NCBI GenBank assembly: GCA_963792175.1
Contig: CAWBVG010000014.1
Coordinates: 1-64,000, forward strand
Length of the DNA: 64,000 nucleotides
Reading direction: 5' to 3'
From: CAWBVG01 sp963792175
GTDB lineage: Bacteria; Acidobacteriota; Vicinamibacteria; Vicinamibacterales; CAVVIG01
In this document: in pieces, positions 41,863-52,114 of the stretch
Layout of the letters: every line of letters starts with the position of its first letter
How positions within the stretch are numbered: position 1 is the stretch's first letter
Translations under genes and position numbers: made by a program
Notes under the pieces: generated by a model
Told to the model about the DNA's origin: nothing
The model's database searches: none
Seen by the model: only the letters and a program-made list of their open reading frames with translations

Positions 41863-42510
41863 TCAGCGCACCTGTCCCGGCGGCAGGCCGACGTCCGGCA
41901 TCCAGTCCAGTACCCCGGTTGTGGTGGACGTCGTGATCCACTGCTGACAGTTCACCTTGAAGTTCATCCGGCCATCATCGTTGCCAATAACACTCAGGGG
42001 GACGGTGACACGCGCCTGATCTTCATTGGGGAACGTCACCGTCGCCGTCCCGACCGGCGTCACCTGGCCGGGCTGACCCGGTCCGAGAGCACGGACGATC
42101 TGCGCGGTCGTCGATCCCTGTGGATTCACACCCGAGATTGAGTAGTCCCAGCCGAATGTCGTACCGTCGGCGAGGACGCCGCTGTTTCCCGTCGCGGGGT
42201 TTTCGTCGGTATCGAGAAGGATCGAGAACAGCGTAAACGTCCGTTCGAGCGTGCCTCGCGCAAAGGTGACGACGATAGTCGCCGTCCCGCCGCTGACGTC
42301 GATCGTGGCGCCGATCACGTCAGGCGAGATCGTGAGTCCCAGAACCGAGAGACGATCTCCCGAGGGATCGGTCACCGCGCCGCGGAGGGTCGAGGCAGAC
42401 GTCGGAGACGAGGGCGCCTTCGCACCTCGGCACGAGACCGCCGCCAGCGCAAGGCTGGTGACGACGGAACATACGACCCACCTCGGCCGCAGAGCCGCCG
42501 ATCCGTGCAT
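41863..42510 (-). CDS. Putative lipoprotein
   Basis: Start at ATG 42510 (MHGSAALRPRWVVCSVV), giving 215 residues with a lipobox LAAVSC, so anchored in a membrane by its Cys. After a short Ser/Thr-rich linker there is a beta-rich domain (GLTISPDVIGATIDVSGGTATIVVTF) and a possible Ca-loop-like stretch DTDENPATGNSG. No family recognised. Converges with ftsH and lies one base after the MFS gene. Confidence 0.75.
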   Translation of the reverse strand: MHGSAALRPRWVVCSVVTSLALAAVSCRGAKAPSSPTSASTLRGAVTDPSGDRLSVLGLTISPDVIGATIDVSGGTATIVVTFARGTLERTFTLFSILLDTDENPATGNSGVLADGTTFGWDYSISGVNPQGSTTAQIVRALGPGQPGQVTPVGTATVTFPNEDQARVTVPLSVIGNDDGRMNFKVNCQQWITTSTTTGVLDWMPDVGLPPGQVR

Positions 42511-42511
42511 G

Positions 42512-43747
42512 CTATACGCCGCTTTCAGGCAAGGCCGCTTCAAGCGCGCCGCTGGCCGACGACCACTGTGTCAACGAAATCACCACGCCCACACATTGCA
42601 CCACGACAATCAACGCGACACACGCCGGCCATCCGCCTTTCGACCACAGCGCTGACGGCGCCGCGCCCCCGACGCTGCCGCCGGCGTAGTAGAAGGTCGA
42701 GTACAGGCCAACCGCAAGGGCGCGATCGCGCGTCGTGACCGCGCCGATGTAGCTGCTGGTCGCCGCCTGCGCGATGAACACGCCGCTCGAACACAGGGCG
42801 AGACCGGCGGCGATCACGACCAGCCACGGCGTGAGGGTCAGCAGGGCGCCGGCCGCGCCAAGCGCCATCGCCATCGCGAGTCCCGTCCGGTGACCGTAGC
42901 GATCGATCCATCGCCCGCCGAACGGTGTGATGACAATGCCGACCAGGTAGACGACGAACAGCCAGCCGAGCGCGACGGTGCTGAGGCTGAACGGCGGCGC
43001 CGCAAGATGGAACGTCACGTAGGTGAACATCGCCACTTGCGTAAACAGGATGCAGAAGCCGATCGCATAGGTCGCGATGAGCTGCGGATTGCGAAGGTGT
43101 TCGGCGAGCGAACCCCCGCGCCCTTTCACTCTATGGGTTTCGGGTGCCACCGTGCCGGCGCGTTCTGACGGCAGCCACATCGCCAGCGCAACCGCCACCG
43201 CGAGGTTGATCGCTCCGAGCGCGACGAACGATGCCGCCCAGCTCGCGTCGGCCGCCACCAGGCCCGCGACGGCCCGGCCCGTGAACCCTCCGGCAATTGT
43301 GCCGGTCATGTAGGCCGCCATCCCGCGGCCGCCGTGCGAGGCCGGCCACACCTCGTGGATGTAGGCGACGGTCCCGGCAAACACGCCCGGCGTCACCAAC
43401 CCGAGGATGAAGCGCCAGAAGATGAGCTGGGACAACGACGTAGAAGTGGCCGCGAGCGCGGTGGCGATCGCAATGGCGAACGCCGATCCGACGATGACGC
43501 GACGGAGGCCCCAGGTGTCGGCCAGCCGCCCGATACCGGGTGCGGCGAGCGCGACGGCGATCGTCGGGGCCGTGACGGTCAGGCTGACGGCAAATCGGGA
43601 CGCGTGGAAGGTGCGCGCCAGCAGCGGCAGCAGCGGCTGAGTCGAGTAGAGGTCCACGAACGCGGCGAAGCCCGCCAGCATCACCGGGACGATCGGCAAC
43701 CCGCTGCCCTGAGCGAGCGCGTTGTTTCTCGGCGAGTCGAAGGGCAT
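42512..43747 (-). CDS. MFS transporter
   Basis: 411 residues, 12 TM segments, start at ATG 43747 (the longer frame continues through the divergent gene). The MFS motif A region appears as GIGRLADTWGLRRVIVG and repeats after helix 6 as GGRWIDRYGHRTGL. A domain of YnfM/arabinose-efflux type, usually drug or sugar export. The start codon is only 18 bp from that of the divergent amidohydrolase. Confidence 0.87.
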   Translation of the reverse strand: MPFDSPRNNALAQGSGLPIVPVMLAGFAAFVDLYSTQPLLPLLARTFHASRFAVSLTVTAPTIAVALAAPGIGRLADTWGLRRVIVGSAFAIAIATALAATSTSLSQLIFWRFILGLVTPGVFAGTVAYIHEVWPASHGGRGMAAYMTGTIAGGFTGRAVAGLVAADASWAASFVALGAINLAVAVALAMWLPSERAGTVAPETHRVKGRGGSLAEHLRNPQLIATYAIGFCILFTQVAMFTYVTFHLAAPPFSLSTVALGWLFVVYLVGIVITPFGGRWIDRYGHRTGLAMAMALGAAGALLTLTPWLVVIAAGLALCSSGVFIAQAATSSYIGAVTTRDRALAVGLYSTFYYAGGSVGGAAPSALWSKGGWPACVALIVVVQCVGVVISLTQWSSASGALEAALPESGV

Positions 43748-43765
43748 TGCACTATATTGTTGCCC

Positions 43766-45067
43766 ATGACTCTGCCCTGCCGCATCGCTCTTGCTGCATC
43801 TCTCGTCTTCGCCACGCTGATTCCCGTGCCGGCGCAGTCGCCGGGCGGCGTCAAAGCCTTCACCGGCGCGCGGGTGATCGACGGCACCGACCGCGCGCCG
43901 ATCGACAACGCGACGATCGTCGTCCGCGGCGGCAAAATCGTCGCGGTCGGCCCCGGCGCCAGCGTCACCGTGCCTGCCGGCGCGGAGCGCATCGCCTTGA
44001 CCGGCAAACACGTGATTCCCGGTCTGGTCAACGCGCACGGCCACGTCGGCAACACCGTTGGCATGGAACAAGGCAAATACTCAGCCGACAACGTGCTGCG
44101 CGATCTCCGCACCTACGCCGCCTACGGCGTCACGACGGTCTTCTCGCTCGGCGACGATCAGGAGGCCGGGTTCAAGGCACGCGACACGCAGAATGTGCCG
44201 ACGCTCGACCGCTCGCGCCTGTACGTGGCGGGCCCGGTCCTGGCGCCGAAGACACCCGACGAGGCGCGCAAACAGGTCGGCGAGGTGGCGGCGATGAAGG
44301 CCGACATCGTGAAGATTCGGGTGGACGACAACCTCGGCTCCACGCCGAAGATGGCGCCCGAAATCTACAAAGCCGTGATCGACGAGGCGCACAAGAAGAA
44401 CATGCGCGTCGCGGTGCATCTGTTTTACCTGGAGGATGCGAAGGCGGTGCTCGACGCCGGCGCCGATTTCATCGCCCACAGCGTGCGCGACGTTGAGGTC
44501 GACGATGCGATGATCGGGATGCTCAAGCGCCGCGACGTCTGCTACTGCCCCACGTTGATGCGCGAAGTGTCGACCTTCGTCTACGAGTCGACGCCGGCGT
44601 GGTTCTCGGATCCGCTGTTCCTGAAACACGCGGACGCGAAGACGCTCGAGCAGCTGAAGGAGCCGGCCCGGCAGGCCGCGATGAAGAACAGCCGCTCCGC
44701 GCAGCGCTACAAGGCCGGCCTGGAGGTCGCGAACCGCAATCTCAAAAAGCTGTCGGACGCCGGCATCAAGATCGCGATGGGCACCGATACCGGTCCGCCG
44801 GCGCGGTTCCAGGGCTACTTCGAGCTGATGGAGCTGGAAATGATGGCCAAGGCGGGACTGACGCCGAAGCAGGTGCTCGCCTCCGCGACGCGCGACGCCG
44901 CGCGGTGTCAGAAGCTGAACGACGTCGGGACGCTCGAGGCGAACAAGTGGGCCGACTTCGTCGTGCTCGACGCCGATCCGCTCGCGAACATTTCGAACAC
45001 GAGGAAGATCAGCGCGGTGTATATCGCGGGGAATCGCGCGCAGCCAGTGAGCGCAGTGATCTGGTGA
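43766..45067 (+). CDS. Secreted metal-dependent amidohydrolase
   Basis: 433 residues. Signal peptide (LAASLVFATLIPVPAQ), N-terminal composite sandwich (GARVIDGTDRAPIDNATIVVRGGKIVAVG) and barrel with the metal ligands H-x-H in VNAHGHVG, the His in RVAVHLFY and FIAHSV, and Asp in GTDTG. The Lys in IVKIRVDD is the likely carboxylated bridging residue. Prolidase/imidazolonepropionase-like family; substrate unknown. The last codons (AVIW, stop) fall within the palindromic repeat that follows. Confidence 0.88.
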   Translation: MTLPCRIALAASLVFATLIPVPAQSPGGVKAFTGARVIDGTDRAPIDNATIVVRGGKIVAVGPGASVTVPAGAERIALTGKHVIPGLVNAHGHVGNTVGMEQGKYSADNVLRDLRTYAAYGVTTVFSLGDDQEAGFKARDTQNVPTLDRSRLYVAGPVLAPKTPDEARKQVGEVAAMKADIVKIRVDDNLGSTPKMAPEIYKAVIDEAHKKNMRVAVHLFYLEDAKAVLDAGADFIAHSVRDVEVDDAMIGMLKRRDVCYCPTLMREVSTFVYESTPAWFSDPLFLKHADAKTLEQLKEPARQAAMKNSRSAQRYKAGLEVANRNLKKLSDAGIKIAMGTDTGPPARFQGYFELMELEMMAKAGLTPKQVLASATRDAARCQKLNDVGTLEANKWADFVVLDADPLANISNTRKISAVYIAGNRAQPVSAVIW

Positions 45068-45191
45068 TTGGGTGATCGAGTGATTGGTGATCGTTGGAGA
45101 TTGGGTAGATTGATTGCTGGATTGAGTGATTGGCCCAATCATCCAATCACCCAATCCACAATCCCTCACGATCACCCAATCACCAGATCAC
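45056..45191. repeat. 136-bp palindromic array of TGATTGGG-type repeats
   Basis: The ends are perfect 23-bp inverted repeats (45056-45078 and 45169-45191, beginning GTGATCTGGTGATTGGG). The left half consists of degenerate TGATTGG(G) units. The right half, after a pivot near 45132, is the complementary CCAATCA series. It lies between convergent genes and supplies the stop codons of both (amidohydrolase and CDGSH protein). Confidence 0.9.
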
Positions 45192-45432
45192 CGGATCGAT
45201 CAGCGTCCCCGCAGGCTTGTCTACGCTGCCCGGCGACCGCGGCCTCCGCCGCCTGGAAGCCAGTCCTCGAGTGCGTGCCGTCGCAGAACGGCTTGCTGGT
45301 CGACCCGCCGCAGCGGCACAGGGCGAAGGGCCGCTTCGCGATCTGATACGGGTTGCCGTTCCAATCCACCACCGTCACATCGTCGCCTTCGACGAGGTAC
45401 GGGCCGTTCTGTCGGACTTTGATCGTCGCCAT
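45172..45432 (-). CDS. CDGSH-type iron-sulfur protein
   Basis: 86 residues. The motif CRCGGSTSKPFCDGTH supplies three Cys and one His for a [2Fe-2S] cluster, as in mitoNEET-like bacterial proteins. N-terminal strands TIKVRQNGPYLVEGDDVTVVDWNG precede it. The C-terminus after the cluster is variable and ends in DLVIG read out of the palindromic repeat. Start ATG 45432. Likely redox or cluster transfer; partner unknown. Confidence 0.88.
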   Translation of the reverse strand: MATIKVRQNGPYLVEGDDVTVVDWNGNPYQIAKRPFALCRCGGSTSKPFCDGTHSRTGFQAAEAAVAGQRRQACGDADRSGDLVIG

Positions 45433-45482
45433 ACGACAGCCTCTGTATCTTTCTAATTCCTCAGTGTCCTTGCGGGTCTTTG

Positions 45483-46985
<1,503 letters not shown>

Positions 46986-47068
46986 GGCGACTCTTGAACA
47001 TAAGTGCGGAGATTGGTGATGGCGAGCTGACCGCTCGCAGGAGTTACGGAGGCGTGATTCTTGTTCTG

Positions 47069-47097
47069 AGTATAGGACCCGCCTCTGAGAGTGTCAA
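47069..47097 (-). promoter_or_regulatory. Sigma70-type promoter of rho
   Basis: On the minus strand: TTGACA (47092-47097), 17-bp spacer, TATACT (47069-47074). Predicted start near 47062, giving a leader of about 75 bases before the rho ATG. Rho is commonly autoregulated through its leader in other bacteria; no leader peptide is obvious here. Confidence 0.85.
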
Positions 47098-47110
47098 TCC
47101 ACCGGCGCCG

Positions 47111-48383
47111 TCACGCCTTGACGACGCGAATCAGCTCCGGCAGCGTCGGCCGCTTGCCGGTCATCAACAGCGCGTAACGGAAAATCTTGGCCGCCGCCCA
47201 GCCGCTCGCGATCGACGTCACGACCAGCAGCAGCGATGCCGAGCCAGACCTCCCAGAGCGGCGGCATCAGGACGTTCACCCGCGCGGTCATCACCAGCGG
47301 CGTGAAGAACGGGATCAGGCTCAGCACACGCGTGGCCGTCGTCGCCGGATTGGAAATGACGCTGATCGCGACCATCAGCGCGACCACCATCGGCAGGATC
47401 GCGGCCATCATCGACTGGCCGAGCTCTTCGGTGCTGGTGCAGGTGACGGCGACAATCGCGAACAGCACCGAGTAGAGCAAATAACCGAGCGCGAAGAACA
47501 CCGCGAAGTAGAACAGCAGACGCGCGTTCAAGACCGCTGACAGATCGAACCCGGACACGGCGGTGCTCATCGCGAGCGCCGGCGCCGCCTGCACCAGCGC
47601 GACAATCGCGACGATCATCCAGATCGCCGAGCTGCGTCAGGCCCGATCCGACCACGCCGAGGATTTTTCCAGCCATGAACTCGGTGGCGGTGACGGCGCC
47701 GAGGATGACCTCGATCAGGCGCGACGATTTCTCCTCGACGATTGCGGTCGCCATCCCCTGGCCGTTGATCAGCACCGCCATGTACAGGAGCATCGCCAGC
47801 GACATCGTGGAGGCCAGCGCGAGGCCGAAGCCGCCTTCTCGTTCGCCGCGGTCCGACACCGACACCACGGCCAGATCGAGCTGCTGCGCCCGCCTGACGT
47901 CGGCGCTGTCGACGCCGGTGCCGGCGAGCAGGCGGCCGATCGCCGCCGTCTGCACCGCCAGGCGCAGCTCGCGCATGAGCACCGGATTGCCCCCTTCGCG
48001 TGCAAAGTAGCGGACGCGGGCGGGCGCCGAATCAGCGCGCTCGAGCAGCAGGTATCCGTCGAGCGCGCGACCGCCGAATCGCTGCGTTGAACGGTGCCCG
48101 CGCCGGCGCGTCGGCGGCTGCGATCGTCGACGTCTCGGTGACGGTAATGTGCGGACGCTCGATCGCTCGGAGACGCTCCGCCAGATCGGCGCCGAGGCCT
48201 GTCCCGGCGTCCAGGACGGCGATCCGGAGATCGTTCTTGCTCGATCGCCCCAGCATCGGCACCGCCAGCAGGTACATGTCCCAGGAACGCCGGCACGAAC
48301 ACCGTCATGACGACGAACGCCCGGCTCCGGACCCGGGCCAGGTACTCCCGTCTCGCAATCTTGAACACCAGGGTCGGGCTCAC
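47111..48383 (-). CDS. ABC-2 type exporter permease (NatB-like), four frameshifts
   Basis: Begins MSPTLVFKIARREYLARVRSRAFVVMTVFVP with a first TM. A shift near 48285 then leads to MYLLAVPMLGRSS and another near 48060 to the periplasmic region (YFAREGGNPVLMRELRLAVQT). The TM block follows (LALASTMSLAMLLYMAVLINGQGMATAIVEEKSSRLIEVIL), then shifts near 47640 and 47225 to the last TMs, ending LPELIRVVKA at 47111. The EEKSSRLIEVIL motif is typical of NatB-like Na/antibiotic exporters. Start overlaps the ATPase stop by four bases. Confidence 0.85.
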
Positions 48384-49294
48384 GGCCGTGGCTCCGCCGC
48401 GCCGACGGTTTCCAGGTAGATGTCTTCGATTCGCGGCTCGTCCAGCCGCATCGACGACACGTCGACGCGATCGAGAACGGCGCGCATCACGGTTCGCGGA
48501 TCGGCGTCAGGCTCGAGCCGCAGCCGAACCTCGCGGCCGCCATCGTCGCAGGCCTGCACGCCGCGAATCTGATTCAGCATGCCGGGACCGCCGCCGTGCT
48601 CGACGGCAATCGTGTTGCGGCCGTACTTCGCCTTGATATCGCGCAGGCGGCCGCTGAGGATCGCGCGGCCATGGTAGACGAGGCAGATCGACTCGCACAG
48701 CGCCTCGACTTCCTCCATCCGATGCGTCGAGAGGATCACGGTGGTTCCCTTGGCGCGCTGCTCGAGGACCAGATCCTTCAGGAGCCTGGAGTTGATCGGA
48801 TCCAGCCCGCTGAACGGCTCGTCGAGCACGACCAGATCCGGATCGTGGATGACCGCGGCGGCAAACTGCACTTTCTGCTGGTTACCTTTCGAAAGCTCGC
48901 GCGTGAGCGACTCCGCGCGGGCGCCGAGCCCGACGCGATCGAGCCACGCCGAGGCGCGGCGCGCCGACTCCGCGGCGGACAGCCCGCGAATCGAGGCCAG
49001 GAACGCGAGCTGCTCGTGCAGCTTCATCCTCGCGTAGAGTCCCCGCTCTTCCGGCAGGTAGCCGGTCTGCCGTCGCACCGCCAGCGGATCGGAAGACCCC
49101 AGCAGCTGCACGGACCCGCCGTCGGGCTTGTAGATCCCGAGCGAGGTGCGAATCGTCGTCGTTTTGCCGGAGCCGTTCGGCCCGAGAAGTCCGAAGATCG
49201 TTCCCGGCTCCACCGACAGCTCGAGGCCGTCGAGCGCGCGCGTGCCGTCGAAGGTCTTGATCAACTGGCGGCAAAGCAGCGCCGGCGTCGTCAT
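48380..49294 (-). CDS. ABC transporter ATP-binding protein (NatA-like)
   Basis: 304 residues. Walker A GPNGSGKTTT, signature ELSKGNQQKVQF (the LSKGNQQK form typical of NatA-type exporters), Walker B LVVLDEPFSGLDP and the His in STHRMEE. The C-terminal ~80 residues form the extra domain (DIYLETVGAAEPRP at the end) of this subfamily. Pairs with the permease gene that overlaps its end. Together they probably export a drug or ions. Confidence 0.93.
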   Translation of the reverse strand: MTTPALLCRQLIKTFDGTRALDGLELSVEPGTIFGLLGPNGSGKTTTIRTSLGIYKPDGGSVQLLGSSDPLAVRRQTGYLPEERGLYARMKLHEQLAFLASIRGLSAAESARRASAWLDRVGLGARAESLTRELSKGNQQKVQFAAAVIHDPDLVVLDEPFSGLDPINSRLLKDLVLEQRAKGTTVILSTHRMEEVEALCESICLVYHGRAILSGRLRDIKAKYGRNTIAVEHGGGPGMLNQIRGVQACDDGGREVRLRLEPDADPRTVMRAVLDRVDVSSMRLDEPRIEDIYLETVGAAEPRP

Positions 49295-49307
49295 GTGGTG
49301 TCAGGAG

Positions 49308-49685
49308 CTACAACTGGTACGGATTCTGCCCGATGGCGACGATGCTGCAGGCGATAATCGGCTGGAGGTTGAGGGCACGCGCGCGCGCGACGAGCGCGTC
49401 GCTCTCGGCGCCGGGATTGAACCACACTTCGGGAATCCCCTTCTTCGCGACCTCGTCGATCACGCGCTCGCCAACGTCGGGCGGCACGTAAAACGACGCC
49501 ATGTCGATCGGGCCGGGCACGTCGAGCACGGACGGGTAGGCCTTCAGCCCTTCGACGGTGGCTTCGTGCGGGTTGATCGGAATGACGGTGTAACCCTGCT
49601 GCTGATACGCGCGCACCGCGCGGTTGCCGAACTTGTGCCGGTCGTTCGACGCACCGATGACGGCCACCGATTTTTGGCATGCCAC
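49308..49685 (-). CDS. CoA-binding domain protein (YccU-like)
   Basis: 125 residues forming a single Rossmann-like CoA-binding domain (SVAVIGASNDRHKFGNRAVRAYQQQGYTVIPINPHE ... PGPIDMASFYVPPDVG ... VWFNPGAES). Same length as YccU/YneT family members. The GASN loop is the nucleotide contact. Role in cells is poorly known. Stands between the ABC exporter and aminotransferase genes, same strand. Confidence 0.88.
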   Translation of the reverse strand: MACQKSVAVIGASNDRHKFGNRAVRAYQQQGYTVIPINPHEATVEGLKAYPSVLDVPGPIDMASFYVPPDVGERVIDEVAKKGIPEVWFNPGAESDALVARARALNLQPIIACSIVAIGQNPYQL

Positions 49686-49781
49686 GAGTTTAACCGCGGA
49701 TCGGACCGCGCAGAGGCACGACCAGAGAAGGCCTTGGCGAAGCGTCCGCCCGCGACGCTCGGCGATCTCGGCGGTTGCTTC

Positions 49782-50996
49782 TCACCTCGCGGTTGCCGTT
49801 TGCGGGGCGTGCTTCGCGACGAACTCGAGCAGGCGCTTGCTGCCCTCGCGCAGGTTCTCCATCGACGTCGCGTACGAAATGCGGATGAACCCCGGCGCGT
49901 CGAACGCCTCTCCCGGTGTCAGCGCGACGCGCGACTCCTCGAGCAGCGCGTCGGCGAAATCGAGCGACGTGCGGAAGCCGCCGCGGTCGATGCCCGACAG
50001 CACGTCGCTGATGTCGACGAACATGTAGAAGGCGCCGGCCGGCTTGCGGCACCGCAGCCGTGCATCGGCGCTGAGCCACTCGTGCAGCGCGTCGCGACGC
50101 CGCCGGTACTCGTCGAGCATCTCCTTGACGGTCGCCTGCGGTCCGTTCAGCGCTTCCACGGCCGCCTTCTGCGTGATCGAGGTGACGTTCGACGTCGCGT
50201 GACTCTGGATCGCACCGGCGGCGGCCACGACCGGCGCGGGTCCCAGCGCCCACCCGCAGCGCCAGCCGGTCATCGCGTACGCCTTGGAGGCCGATCCGCA
50301 CAGCACCGTCAGGTCCCGGCATTTTTCCGCCAGCACGCGCGGCAGGTTGTGGGGAACGGCGTCGTAGATCAGCTTCTCGTAACAGAGGTCCACGACCACC
50401 CAGATGCCCTGTCGCGCCGCCACGTCGGCAATCGCACCGAGATCCGCTTCCGACACCAGCGCGCCGGTGGGATTGCAGGGCGAATTGACGATGATGCCGC
50501 GCGTGCGCGGCGTGACCTTGTCGAGGATGGTCTCCGCGCGGATCGCGAAGCCGTCTTCCGGATAGGTCCGCGCGAGCACCGGCGTCGCGTCGGCGAGCTT
50601 GATCTGCTCGGTGAGCGTCGGCCAGTACGGCGCGTGGGTGATGACCTCGTCGCCCGGGCCGAACAGCGCCAGCGCGGCGTTGAACAGCGCCTGCTTGCCG
50701 CCCGCCGTCACGATGACCTCGGACTCCTTGTACTCGACGCCGTAATCGCTCTTGTAGCGATCGCAGATCGCGCGCTTGAGGTCCGCGATGCCGGCGACCG
50801 GCGTGTAACGGGTGAAGTTCGCGTCCAGGGCCGAGTGGCCGGCGCCTTTCACGCGATCCGGCGTGTTGAAGTCCGGCTCGCCCGCACCGAAGTCGATGAC
50901 CTCGACGCCCGAGCGCCGCAGCCGGTCGACCGTGGCGGTCACCTTCATCGTCGGAGAGCTGGCAATCCGCGTGGTCCGATCCGCAAGTCTCGTCAT
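49782..50996 (-). CDS. Class I aminotransferase (aspartate aminotransferase-like)
   Basis: 404 residues. PLP enzyme of fold type I: IDFGAGEPDFNTP near the N-terminus, substrate Asn in NSPCNPTGA, Asp/Tyr in VVVDLCYEKL, the PLP Lys in SASKAYAMTGWRCGW and the carboxylate Arg in FIRISYATS. Closest to the aspartate/prephenate aminotransferase (AspC/PatB, I-gamma) group. Start ATG 50996 overlaps the coaD stop as ATGA, so they are translationally coupled. Confidence 0.92.
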   Translation of the reverse strand: MTRLADRTTRIASSPTMKVTATVDRLRRSGVEVIDFGAGEPDFNTPDRVKGAGHSALDANFTRYTPVAGIADLKRAICDRYKSDYGVEYKESEVIVTAGGKQALFNAALALFGPGDEVITHAPYWPTLTEQIKLADATPVLARTYPEDGFAIRAETILDKVTPRTRGIIVNSPCNPTGALVSEADLGAIADVAARQGIWVVVDLCYEKLIYDAVPHNLPRVLAEKCRDLTVLCGSASKAYAMTGWRCGWALGPAPVVAAAGAIQSHATSNVTSITQKAAVEALNGPQATVKEMLDEYRRRRDALHEWLSADARLRCRKPAGAFYMFVDISDVLSGIDRGGFRTSLDFADALLEESRVALTPGEAFDAPGFIRISYATSMENLREGSKRLLEFVAKHAPQTATAR

Positions 50997-51484
50997 GGCG
51001 TTCTCTTGAGCCCCTTTCCCCGCAGCCGCTGCTCGACGAGGTCCGGCACCAGGCCTTCGACCCGGCCGCCGAGCGAGAAGACTTCCTTGATCAGCCGCGA
51101 GCTGATGTAGGTGTATTGCTCCGCCGGCATCATGAACACCGTTTCGATCTTCGGCCTGAGCCGCCGGTTCATGAGCGCCATCTGGAACTCGAACTCGAAA
51201 TCCGACACGGCGCGCAGACCGCGCACGATGACCTGTGCGTCGCGCCGTTCGACGTAGTCGACCAGCAGGCCATCGAAGGTGTCGACCTCGACGTTGCTGT
51301 GCGTCTTGAACACCGAGCGCGTGATCTCGACCCGTTCGTCCATCGTGAAGAGCGGCGACTTCTCGGCGTTCACCAGGATCGCGACGATGATGCGATCGAA
51401 GAGCCGCGCGCCGCGGGAAATGATGTCCACATGGCCGTTGGTCAGCGGGTCGAAGGAACCTGGATAGACGGCTAAGGTAGACAT
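50993..51484 (-). CDS. coaD: Phosphopantetheine adenylyltransferase
   Basis: 163 residues, the usual length. Nucleotidyltransferase motifs: YPGSFDPLTNGHVDII (the T/HxGH type, here N-G-H) and ISSRLIKEV near the end, with the phosphopantetheine-binding loop VIVRGLRAVSDFEFE. Makes dephospho-CoA from phosphopantetheine and ATP. Overlaps rsmD by 13 bases, the common rsmD-coaD pairing of bacteria. Confidence 0.97.
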   Translation of the reverse strand: MSTLAVYPGSFDPLTNGHVDIISRGARLFDRIIVAILVNAEKSPLFTMDERVEITRSVFKTHSNVEVDTFDGLLVDYVERRDAQVIVRGLRAVSDFEFEFQMALMNRRLRPKIETVFMMPAEQYTYISSRLIKEVFSLGGRVEGLVPDLVEQRLRGKGLKRTP

Positions 51485-52017
51485 GAATAGAAGGACAGCG
51501 CCGAATCGCCGGTGACGAGCTGGCGCGTCCGCGCGAGCCGGCCGGCCGACTCCGGGGACGGCTGCCGACGCGCATGCTCGAGGACGAGCACGCCGCGCGG
51601 CGCCAGCAGGGCGCCCGCGCTGTCCACCACGCCGTCCGCCGTTTCATCGTACGGCGGATCGAGCAGGATGAGATCGAACGAATCGTGTGCGTGCGTGAGA
51701 TCGTCGATCGCGCGGGCGACGCTTGCGCGGATGATAACACAGCCACTCGTCAGGCCGCAGTGCGCGAGGTTCTCCGCGATCAGCTGCTGCGCGCGCCGAT
51801 CGCGCTCGACGAACGCGACCGACGCGGCGCCACGGCTCATCGCCTCGATGCCGAGCGCGCCGGTGCCGGCGTAGCCGTCGAGCACGCGCGCGCCCGCGAC
51901 GCGCGGCGCGAGGATGTTGAACAACGTCTCGCGCAATTTGTCGGACGTCGGGCGAAGTCCATCCCACGTCGGCGCTTTCAGTCGGCGACCTTTCAGCGAT
52001 CCGGCAATCACGCGCAT
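51472..52017 (-). CDS. rsmD: 16S rRNA guanine-N2 methyltransferase RsmD
   Basis: 181 residues. SAM-binding loop VLDGYAGTGALGIEAMSRG (commonly DLFAGTG; here D-G-Y-A-G) and catalytic LILLDPPYDE. Methylates G966 of 16S rRNA in E. coli. Starts MRVIAGSLKGRRLKAP, the standard N-terminus. Its 5' side is bounded by a palindromic repeat that separates it from recG. Confidence 0.95.
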   Translation of the reverse strand: MRVIAGSLKGRRLKAPTWDGLRPTSDKLRETLFNILAPRVAGARVLDGYAGTGALGIEAMSRGAASVAFVERDRRAQQLIAENLAHCGLTSGCVIIRASVARAIDDLTHAHDSFDLILLDPPYDETADGVVDSAGALLAPRGVLVLEHARRQPSPESAGRLARTRQLVTGDSALSFYSCLP

Positions 52018-52020
52018 GCG

Positions 52021-52114
52021 GAGATCTGGTAATTGGAGAATTGGGTAATTGGGTAATTGAATTGGTTGATTGAGCCAATCACCAGATTACCCAATTATCC
52101 AATTACCCGATCTC
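52021..52114. repeat. 94-bp palindromic array of GGTAATTG-type repeats
   Basis: Left half: GAGATCTGGTAATTGGAGAA and further GGGTAATT units. Right half is the imperfect reverse complement (CCAATTATCCAATTACCC then GATCTC). Pivot near 52073. It spans the gap between recG and rsmD (both minus strand) and supplies the recG stop codon (the TAA in GGGTAATTGG). Confidence 0.88.

Noticed and set aside
45056..45191. CRISPR array
   Set aside because: The repeat arrays have 7-9 bp units without spacers and without cas genes, so they are not CRISPR.
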